Shown here: positions 1 to 4,915 of the stretch, piece by piece
How the letters are laid out: every line of letters starts with the position of its first letter
How positions within the stretch are numbered: position 1 is the stretch's first letter
From: JAAXKN01 sp050258415
GTDB lineage: Bacteria; Bacteroidota; Ignavibacteria; Ignavibacteriales; SURF-24
DNA: 7,129 bases
Direction: 5' to 3'
NCBI GenBank assembly: GCA_050258415.1
Contig: JBLMYS010000060.1
Coordinates: 1 to 7,129, forward strand
Translations under genes and position numbers: made by a program
Notes under the pieces: model-generated
What the model was told of the DNA's origin: nothing
The model's database searches: none
The model's input: only the letters and a program-made list of their open reading frames with translations

Positions 1-2
1 AT

Positions 3-1007
3 ATGGATAATACCGACTCCAGAAGTTGGAAAAATCTGCTCTCGGATTATCAGACATCGCATACACTCAAAAGTGTCTGGCAGCTTCTCAATACCTTCAT
101 CCCCTTTTTCGTCACCTGGTATCTTATGTTCCTTTCTGTTGAATACAGCTATTGGATGACACTGCTTCTGGCTGTGCCCGAGGCTGGCTTTCTTGTGCGT
201 ATTTTTATAATTCAGCACGACTGCGGCCATGGATCTTTTTTCAAGTCGAAAAAGGCAAATAATATTATAGGCCTGTTCTGCAGCTTTTTCACCTGGACTC
301 CCTACTTCTACTGGCGCAAAGGCCATGGTATCCATCATGCCACCGCCGGCAATCTTGAAGGCCGGGGCATTGGGGATGTTTATACCATAACAGTCAAAGA
401 GTACCTGCAAAAGTCCAAATGGGAAAGGATCAAGTACAGGCTTTACCGCCATCCCTTATTTTTATTCCTTTTTATTCCGGCAATTGTTTTTATCATCTGG
501 TACAGGTTTCCGACTTCAAAAAGTAAAGTCTTAAAAAAAGTTGAACCGAATATATACTGGACAGATCTGGTACTGATACTCCTTGTAGGAACAATGATAT
601 GGCTGGTCAGCCTGAAAATGTTTCTTCTTATTCAGCTTCCCATAATTTTCATCTCAACATCAATAGGCAACTGGCTGTTTTACGCCCAGCATCAGTTCGA
701 AGAAACATATTGGGCAAACAAAGAGGAGTGGAATTATTCAAAAGCAGCCATTCAGGGCAGTTCATATTATAAATTGCCCAGAGTCCTGCAATGGTTTTCC
801 GGAAATATCGGCTTCCATCATATCCATCATTTAAACCCCGGGATACCGAATTATCTGCTGGAGAAGTGCTACAGGAAGACTCCCGCGCTGCAGAAGGCAC
901 CGGTTTTAACAATCCGCAAAAGCTTCAGGAGCATGATGCTTCACCTATGGGATGAGGAGCAGAAAAAACTAATAAGTTTCAGGCAATTAAAACACCGGGG
1001 CATATAA
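3..1007 (+). CDS. Membrane fatty acid desaturase (acyl-lipid, omega-6/delta-12-like)
   Basis: Integral-membrane di-iron desaturase that would introduce a double bond into fatty acyl chains of membrane lipids, using O2 and electrons from a ferredoxin- or cytochrome-type donor. The three histidine boxes that bind the iron pair are all visible: HDCGH at residues 72-76, HGIHH at 108-112 and HHIHH at 272-276, with an extra histidine in QHQF at 229-232. Hydrophobic segments lie around residues 28-68, 152-167 and 187-223, as expected for the fold. The GNLEGRGIGD stretch after box 2 and the EYLQ region resemble the omega-6 branch. At 334 aa it has near-full family length. The ATG at position 3 leaves only two upstream bases, so neither ribosome binding site nor an earlier start can be judged. 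Position of the double bond is not predictable from this sequence. The family assignment is firm; the regiospecificity is inference. Confidence 0.93.
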   Translation: MDNTDSRSWKNLLSDYQTSHTLKSVWQLLNTFIPFFVTWYLMFLSVEYSYWMTLLLAVPEAGFLVRIFIIQHDCGHGSFFKSKKANNIIGLFCSFFTWTPYFYWRKGHGIHHATAGNLEGRGIGDVYTITVKEYLQKSKWERIKYRLYRHPLFLFLFIPAIVFIIWYRFPTSKSKVLKKVEPNIYWTDLVLILLVGTMIWLVSLKMFLLIQLPIIFISTSIGNWLFYAQHQFEETYWANKEEWNYSKAAIQGSSYYKLPRVLQWFSGNIGFHHIHHLNPGIPNYLLEKCYRKTPALQKAPVLTIRKSFRSMMLHLWDEEQKKLISFRQLKHRGI

Positions 1008-1010
1008 AGA

Positions 1011-1038
1011 AAAAGCCCTGATGGCATCCAGGGCTTTT
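1011..1038. terminator. Bidirectional intrinsic terminator between desaturase and tRNA-Asn
   Basis: A perfect 10-bp stem (AAAAGCCCTG, 1011-1020, with CAGGGCTTTT, 1029-1038) closes an 8-nt loop. On the minus strand it is followed by TTTTTCTTT, so it is a strong terminator for the tRNA. On the plus strand it sits just after the desaturase stop codon but has only four T residues, so it is weaker there. Confidence 0.85.
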
Positions 1039-1043
1039 AAGTG

Positions 1044-1115
<72 letters not shown>

Positions 1116-1164
1116 GTGTAAAATCAAACTTTTTGTCTTATGCTGATCAAAAATTTGAGTTATA

Positions 1165-1193
1165 AAAATATGCAATTAATCGTTACTTGTCAA
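1165..1193 (-). promoter_or_regulatory. Sigma-70-type promoter of tRNA-Asn
   Basis: On the minus strand a perfect -35 TTGACA (1193-1188) is followed by a 17-bp spacer and a -10 TATTTT (1170-1165). The predicted start near 1158 gives a leader of about 43 nt before the tRNA. Spacing and position make this the obvious tRNA promoter. Confidence 0.75.
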
Positions 1194-1199
1194 GCGATA

Positions 1200-1369
1200 A
1201 AAGGATTAATTTTTTAATTATTCTCCATTTCCTTCAGCTAAATCTAAATTAATTATTTTTTTATTTAGAATCTATTGCAAAAATTTTTTGCCATGGGATC
1301 TTTACACCTATGCACCCATTAGCCCTAAACAAATCTTTGAATTTTCTTCCGTATTACTTCAAAAAATAA
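1200..1369. other. AT-rich noncoding spacer
   Basis: Divergent spacer between the tRNA promoter and the plus-strand promoter at 1370. It is dominated by A/T runs. The only local structures are a 7-bp inverted repeat (TCTAAAT 1243-1249 with ATTTAGA 1263-1269) and the near-palindrome GCAAAAATTTTTTGC around 1277-1291. No ribosome binding site followed by a credible reading frame is visible on either strand, and no known RNA family was recognised. Confidence 0.6.
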
Positions 1370-1398
1370 TTGACAAAACTTAATATTTTAATTAAAAT
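1370..1398 (+). promoter_or_regulatory. Strong sigma-70-type promoter driving the leader and Mg2+ cassette
   Basis: A perfect -35 TTGACA (1370-1375), 17-bp spacer and -10 TAAAAT (1393-1398) predict a transcript start near 1405. That is about 440 nt upstream of the MgtE-like start codon. It is the best plus-strand promoter I can see before 1848; a weaker candidate (ATGACA at 1795) lacks a convincing -10. Whether the transcript continues into the 1848 gene or stops early in the leader is not settled by sequence. Confidence 0.7.
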
Positions 1399-1442
1399 TA
1401 CATTCAGGAAAATATTTTTTAGCAACAAACAGAGGAGATACT

Positions 1443-1547
1443 GTGGACGATTCTGGCGGTGATAAGCGTTGCTTATTTTGCTCGAAGAATTTATCCCGAT
1501 ATTCCAGGGAAGTACCATCTCCGGGTTTGAGGCTGATCTTTTTATGA
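1443..1547 (+). CDS. Possible 34-codon leader peptide
   Basis: A GTG-initiated ORF begins about 38 nt after the predicted transcript start and has a good ribosome binding site, AGAGGAGA (1431-1438), 4 nt upstream. The peptide begins with VDDSGGDKRC, contains one CLFC pair near residues 10-13 and ends in a hydrophobic LRLIFL. No homology is recognised; the CxxC resembles a zinc knuckle only superficially, as a second cysteine pair is missing. Its ribosome binding site can pair with ATCTCC at 1517-1522, inside its own coding region, which would suit a regulatory leader peptide. It could equally be a chance ORF. Confidence 0.25.
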   Translation: MDDSGGDKRCLFCSKNLSRYSREVPSPGLRLIFL

Positions 1548-1587
1548 ACTCCCTTTTTTAATCCCCCGGATAGTGCTTCCAGCGAAT

Positions 1588-1660
1588 TTGTAAAAATTGT
1601 ATCTATCAAAATTTCGGACCAGGATTAAGATATCTCTTTTTCCAATTCCAATTTTTACAA
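1588..1660. repeat. 12-bp perfect inverted repeat in the leader
   Basis: TTGTAAAAATTG (1588-1599) is repeated in exact inverted form as CAATTTTTACAA (1649-1660), with about 49 nt between the arms. A flanking G-U and an A-U pair can extend it to 14 bp in RNA, and an inner TATCT/AGATA pair (1600-1604 with 1628-1632) continues the stem. It may be a leader RNA hairpin or the ends of a small decayed element. Confidence 0.6.
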
Positions 1661-1847
1661 GTATAACATCTCTTCTGTCTAAGCGTTTTGCTTAAAAAAG
1701 ACACTTTGGAGACCTGTTTTTTCAAGTGCCTTTTTCTTGCTGCTATCGGTTTTGTGATTCAGCCCGGAATCGGTCTGTCAATGCCATAGATTAAATGACA
1801 AGGTTTTATTTCTTAACGCTTAATTTCTCTCTCAAGGGGAGGTTAAA

Positions 1848-3065
1848 ATGCAGTTTATTAGCTTTGATTTCAGCAGAATACTAGACATTAATATCTTTTC
1901 TCATGATTACCAGATCATTGGTAAACTTAAGGATGTGGCGGTTACTAACGACGTCAGAAATCCTCTCGTGAGAGCCGCTAAGGTGAAAACCAAGGACGGA
2001 ATAAAATTTATTAGCTGGGACTATATTACCCTTACCAAACAACACGGACAGTACCACCTTTCTTGCTCTAAACTTGAGGAAATCCCCGTCGAGGACCTCA
2101 TTATGCTCAATAAACAGGTCATGGATAAACAGATCATCGACGTTAACGGCCGCAAGGTTGTCCGCGTTAATGACATTAGACTTGCCCTGCTTTCTGCCGG
2201 TATGTTCGTCGTCGCCGTCGATATCGGTACCGAGGGGCTTCTTAGACGCCTCGGAATCGCAAAACCGATTCTGAAACTCGGCATTAAAGTCCCCTCTAAA
2301 CTCATTCTTTGGAATGACGTTGAAACTGTGTTCTCGGGAAGTGAAAATATCGTCCTTTCAAAGACATATAACAAGCTTTCCACTCTGCACCCGTCTGACC
2401 TGGCAGATATTATTGAGGACTTTGACACGAAGACCGGTATGACCATCTTCGCTCACCTCGATACGGCCCGCGGCGCCGACGTTTTGGAGGAAATGGAAGA
2501 GGAAACTCAGGTTAAAGTGCTCGAAAACCTTTCGGCCGATAAGGCCGCCGATATCCTCGAAGAAATGCCCGCCGATGAGGTGGCCGATATTCTCGACGGC
2601 ATGGACAAGGAAAGAGTAGAAGAACTCCTCAACAATATGGAAAAGGAAGCTTCCGATGAGGTTAGGGAACTCATGGAGTACGACGAAAAGTCCGTCGGAA
2701 GCCTTATGAGTACAGAGTTTGTTGCCTTCAGAAGCGATGCCAGCGTCGAACAGGTTATCAATAACATCAGAGAACAGAAACCCGAAGAGGGAACAACAAG
2801 CTATATCTACATCACAAACCAGAAAAATAAGCTTATAGGAAAGGTTTCCTTGAGGGATCTTGTTATTTCCGAGCCCAACGTTACACTCAAAAGCATTATG
2901 CACAAGGATATAATATTCATGTATGATAATGATGAAATTGAAGAACTCATCAAAATCGTCACAAAATACAATCTCTTTGCAATTCCTATCGTGGACAAGG
3001 AAATGAACCTGGTAGGAAACGTCGTCATAAACGATATTATGTACGAAATCCTGAAGGAAAGATAA
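1848..3065 (+). CDS. Soluble MgtE-like Mg2+ sensor: PRC-barrel-like, MgtE_N and paired CBS domains, no membrane domain
   Basis: A 405-residue cytosolic protein built like the regulatory half of the MgtE Mg2+ channel. Residues about 20-80 and 95-165 are two PRC-barrel-like segments (IIGKLKDVAV at 23-32; VNGRKVVRVNDI at 99-110). Residues about 177-275 are an MgtE_N superhelix with its acidic repeats (LHPSDLADIIEDF at 180-192, DVLEEMEEET, ADILEEMPADEVADIL). Residues about 284-403 are two CBS motifs (GSLMSTEFVAF; LKSIMHKDIIFMYDND). In MgtE these domains bind several Mg2+ ions and close the pore when Mg2+ is plentiful; here the protein stops just after CBS2, where MgtE would enter its connecting helix and five-helix channel. 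There is no truncation scar: the CBS ends cleanly at ILKER and a stop. The ATG start follows AAGGGGAGG (1834-1842) at 5 nt. The NRMT gene lies 135 nt downstream, on the same strand. Inference: it senses Mg2+ and controls that transporter. Domain calls are firm, the partner role is not proven. Confidence 0.9.
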   Translation: MQFISFDFSRILDINIFSHDYQIIGKLKDVAVTNDVRNPLVRAAKVKTKDGIKFISWDYITLTKQHGQYHLSCSKLEEIPVEDLIMLNKQVMDKQIIDVNGRKVVRVNDIRLALLSAGMFVVAVDIGTEGLLRRLGIAKPILKLGIKVPSKLILWNDVETVFSGSENIVLSKTYNKLSTLHPSDLADIIEDFDTKTGMTIFAHLDTARGADVLEEMEEETQVKVLENLSADKAADILEEMPADEVADILDGMDKERVEELLNNMEKEASDEVRELMEYDEKSVGSLMSTEFVAFRSDASVEQVINNIREQKPEEGTTSYIYITNQKNKLIGKVSLRDLVISEPNVTLKSIMHKDIIFMYDNDEIEELIKIVTKYNLFAIPIVDKEMNLVGNVVINDIMYEILKER

Positions 3066-3200
3066 TAGCCCTCCTGGCTCAAAACCCCACAAAGGATTGC
3101 TGATTTTTGTAAGTAAAATTAAATATTTTTTTGGCTGAATAAGGCGGAACTCCCCCCCCACGGGCTTGTCCGCACTTTTCAAAGATGGAGGAGAAAGGTT
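3066..3200 (+). other. Spacer between sensor and transporter genes, with C8 tract
   Basis: The 135-nt spacer has no strong terminator, which favours co-transcription. It contains a weak promoter-like match (TTGCTG 3097-3102, 17-bp spacer, TAAATA 3120-3125), a homopolymer of eight C (3152-3159), and a 5-bp hairpin (GCGGA 3144-3148 with TCCGC 3169-3173) enclosing the C tract and followed by ACTTTT. The last bases are the ribosome binding site of the transporter gene. Confidence 0.5.
3187..3193 (+). promoter_or_regulatory. Ribosome binding site that places the NRMT start well upstream of its first ATG
   Basis: GGAGGAG is a near-perfect Shine-Dalgarno. Seven nucleotides downstream lies CTG (3201-3203), in frame with the transporter. 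The first in-frame ATG, at 3342, has no comparable site and would remove the first transmembrane motif. The out-of-frame ATG at 3185 overlaps this element and reaches a stop after nine codons. Confidence 0.65.
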
Positions 3201-4457
3201 CTGGCTTTAGATAAAAACGGAAAGAAAAAAGGGTGGATTTCTACACTCCTGGTATTCCTAAGCATACTGGGACCCGGTATAATAACCGGGAGTGTTGATA
3301 ATGATGCCGGAGGAATTACAACTTACTCGGTTGCCGGCGCCATGTATGGTTACAGGCTCCTGTGGACTTTAATTCCCGCCTTTATAGTCCTGCTGGTGGT
3401 CCAGGAAATGAATGCAAGGATGGGTATCGTAACCGGCAAAGGACTGGCCGATTTGATAAGAGAGAACTTCGGCGTTAAAGTTACATTTTTTATTTTCCTC
3501 GGGCTCATTGTAGCCGATATAGGAAACACAACAACTGAATTTGCCGGCGTTGCAGGAAGCCTTCAGATCTTCGGGGTCAGCAAATACATTTCCGTGCCGG
3601 TTTCGGCACTTTTGGTCTGGTTCTTTGTGGTCCATGGCACCTACAAATCCGCCGAGAAAATATTCCTCGTTTTCAGCGTTTTCCTCCTTTCATATGTGGT
3701 CTCCGCCGTACTGGCAAAGCCCGATTGGGCCGCAATCGGCACAGCCGTGGCAAAACCCTCATTTGAGTGGGATACCCGCTTCATCGGAATGGTCATCGGT
3801 ATCGTCGGCACCACTATTGCCCCGTGGATGCAGTTCTACATGCAGTCGGCTGTAATTGAAAAGGGAATCAAGCTCGATGAGTATAAGTACGAACTCTGGG
3901 ACGTTGTTATAGGCTGCGTTGCAACAGTAGCTGTTGCGTTTTTCATCATTGTTGCCTGCGGCGCCACACTGCACCAGAGAGGCATTCAGATTAACGACGC
4001 CAAAGACGCCGCAGAAGCCCTGGCCCCCTTGGCCGGAGCCTTTGCAAGCCAGCTCTTTGCTTTCGGACTCTTCATTGCCTCCATTTTTGCGGCTACAATT
4101 CTGCCACTTGCAACCGCATTTTATATCTGCGAGGCGTTCGGCTTTGAGGCGGGCATAGATAAAAAACCACGCGAAGCCCCTGAATTCTATACCTTCTTTA
4201 CCTCGATTATAATAATATCGGTGCTCATAATACTTATTCCCGGAGCTCCCTTAATTGAAATCACAATCTGGACACAGGTGATAAACGGTATTCTTCTGCC
4301 CGTGGTCCTCATCTCAATGATGATAATTGTGAATAAGAAAGAAATCATGGGTGCGCTTACTAATACCCCGGTTAAAAATCTAATCGGTTGGTCAACCATA
4401 ACCATACTGGTGATTTTAACAGTTATTCTCACACTCGAACCGATCGTAAATTTCTAG
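3201..4457 (+). CDS. NRAMP-family transporter of the NRMT (Mg2+/Mn2+) type
   Basis: Predicted 418-residue inner-membrane protein with about 11 hydrophobic helices, the usual SLC11/NRAMP length. Translation from the first ATG (3342) would give only 371 aa and lose helix 1. The frame is open upstream and encodes GPGIITGSVDNDAGG (residues 24-38 from CTG), the helix-1 ion-site motif, so the start belongs near 3201. Canonical NRAMP helix 1 reads DPGN; here the aligned residues are DAGG (35-38). Canonical helix 6 MPH is APW (A207-P208-W209), so the transition-metal-selecting methionine and the proton-coupling histidine are both absent. This pattern fits the NRMT clade, whose characterised member carries Mg2+ and Mn2+ without proton coupling. 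The MgtE-like sensor gene directly upstream and the shared strand support a Mg2+ role. A strong terminator follows after 14 nt. Start codon uncertain (CTG, or ATG 3185 if one base is an indel); family confident, substrate inferred. Confidence 0.88.
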   Translation: MALDKNGKKKGWISTLLVFLSILGPGIITGSVDNDAGGITTYSVAGAMYGYRLLWTLIPAFIVLLVVQEMNARMGIVTGKGLADLIRENFGVKVTFFIFLGLIVADIGNTTTEFAGVAGSLQIFGVSKYISVPVSALLVWFFVVHGTYKSAEKIFLVFSVFLLSYVVSAVLAKPDWAAIGTAVAKPSFEWDTRFIGMVIGIVGTTIAPWMQFYMQSAVIEKGIKLDEYKYELWDVVIGCVATVAVAFFIIVACGATLHQRGIQINDAKDAAEALAPLAGAFASQLFAFGLFIASIFAATILPLATAFYICEAFGFEAGIDKKPREAPEFYTFFTSIIIISVLIILIPGAPLIEITIWTQVINGILLPVVLISMMIIVNKKEIMGALTNTPVKNLIGWSTITILVILTVILTLEPIVNF

Positions 4458-4471
4458 AAAACAGGAGTTTT

Positions 4472-4506
4472 AACCCTGCCGGAAGTAATTACCGGCAGGG
4501 TTTTTC
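4472..4506 (+). terminator. Strong intrinsic terminator after the NRMT gene
   Basis: An 11-bp perfect stem (AACCCTGCCGG 4472-4482 with CCGGCAGGGTT 4492-4502) closes a 9-nt loop and runs into TTTTTC. It ends the Mg2+ cassette. Confidence 0.93.
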
Positions 4507-4770
4507 TTAATCGCCTCTACCCCGCCTGAAATTTTCCCGAAACTTGGAAAAAATCCCTGGGCATGGCCCTTTCCATGCAAAATTCCGCCCCATTTCCCCG
4601 GTTTTCACATGTTTAATTTCTAAACACATTCCTAAGACCCGCAAATACCTAAATGCTTAGATTTTCAACACTTGACTGTTTACATTTTATACAATTTTTC
4701 CCGAAATAAATCAGGTTTTTACTAATTTTGGGAATAACCGGACCATGAGTATTTAAAATTTCAACAGTTT

Positions 4771-4780
4771 CCCAATTGGG
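4771..4780. promoter_or_regulatory. Perfect 10-bp palindrome, possible operator
   Basis: CCCAATTGGG is self-complementary and lies 145 nt upstream of the cytochrome start codon, about 78 nt downstream of the weak TCAACA/TATACA promoter match. It could bind a dimeric regulator, but palindromes of this length also occur by chance, and no second copy was seen in the window. Confidence 0.25.
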
Positions 4781-4895
4781 GCACTGGTATGCAATTTGCG
4801 GAGGTAAGGCGACCATAGAAGCTATTATAAATAGCATGGAAGAGGGCTCAGAAAGCATCTCATCCAGTATAACATGCGCATGGTTATTTCTTTAA
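4776..4895 (+). pseudogene. Possible decayed DUF433-family fragment
   Basis: In one plus-strand frame the DNA reads HWYAICGGKATI (4782-4817) followed by EAIINSMEEGSESI, ending at TAA 4893-4895. The CGGKATI block resembles the conserved N-terminal CGGKPxI of DUF433 proteins, often small antitoxin-like partners of PIN-type nucleases. INSMEEG resembles the LLAxGxS region that follows it. The GTR segment that should lie between them is missing, no start codon with a ribosome binding site is present, and the downstream part is absent. If real it is a relic with an internal deletion. Similarity is from memory and short. Confidence 0.3.
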
Positions 4896-4902
4896 TCTAA
4901 TT

Positions 4903-4907
4903 GGAGG
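4903..4907 (+). promoter_or_regulatory. Ribosome binding site fixing the cytochrome start at ATG 4916
   Basis: GGAGG ends 8 nt before ATG 4916. The frame is open further upstream to a TTG at 4901, but that codon overlaps the ribosome binding site itself and has none of its own. Starting at 4916 gives a textbook signal peptide. Confidence 0.85.
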
Positions 4908-4915
4908 TTCGTTTT

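Larger units (their letters stand above)
1405..1847 (+). ncRNA. Long structured 5' leader or small RNA upstream of the MgtE-like gene
   Basis: The predicted leader is long enough to hold a riboswitch or attenuator. Visible helices are: ATAAGC/GCTTAT with a triloop (1462-1476); GGAAGTAC plus TCCGGG (1508-1515, 1520-1525) pairing with CCCGGA plus GTGCTTCC (1565-1570, 1573-1580); a 12-bp repeat (1588-1599 with 1649-1660); TAAGC/GCTTA (about 1680-1694); and GATTC/GAATC (1756-1760 with 1767-1771). A T6 run after TCCCT (1550-1559) could act as a weak early terminator. I looked for M-box and yybP-ykoY signatures because of the downstream metal genes and did not find their conserved cores. A free-standing small RNA ending near 1560 is the main alternative. 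Confidence 0.4.
4506..4900. other. Noncoding stretch upstream of the cytochrome gene with several palindromes
   Basis: About 395 bases without a convincing intact gene. It holds the hairpin GCATGG-CCCTTT-CCATGC (4561-4578), a 10-bp hairpin with one G-U pair (TTCCCGAAAT 4698-4707 with ATTTTGGGAA 4725-4734), the perfect palindrome CCCAATTGGG (4771-4780), and GCTAT/ATAGC (4821-4835). A weak promoter match is TCAACA (4665-4670), 17 bp, TATACA (4688-4693). No strong promoter for the cytochrome is visible, although TATAAC at 4868-4873 could serve as a -10 for an activator-dependent promoter. A possible gene fragment at 4776-4895 is listed separately. Confidence 0.55.

Noticed and set aside
649..912. 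87-codon minus-strand ORF inside the desaturase
   Set aside because: Overlaps the third histidine box of a clear desaturase in the antisense direction and resembles no protein.
1443..1547. ClpX-like zinc finger in the small ORF
   Set aside because: Only one cysteine pair is present; the second pair and the conserved spacing are missing.
1405..1560. 6S RNA, tmRNA, RNase P or SRP RNA
   Set aside because: Position and size would suit a small RNA, but none of the conserved core sequences of these families was recognised.
1405..1847. M-box or yybP-ykoY riboswitch
   Set aside because: Looked for because of the metal transporter context, but the conserved core sequences of both classes were not found by eye. 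A covariance search would be decisive.
2021..2446. 141-codon minus-strand ORF opposite the PRC-like region
   Set aside because: Shadow of the sense gene; no ribosome binding site and a Ser/Arg-rich composition without recognisable domain.
2358..3182. 274-codon minus-strand ORF opposite the 3' part of the MgtE-like gene
   Set aside because: It is antisense to well-supported MgtE_N and CBS domains, rich in F, I and V as expected from the complement of acidic helical codons, and matches no family.
4649..4858. 69-codon minus-strand ORF before the cytochrome
   Set aside because: No properly spaced ribosome binding site, no recognised domain, and it overlaps palindromes and the possible plus-strand DUF433 relic.
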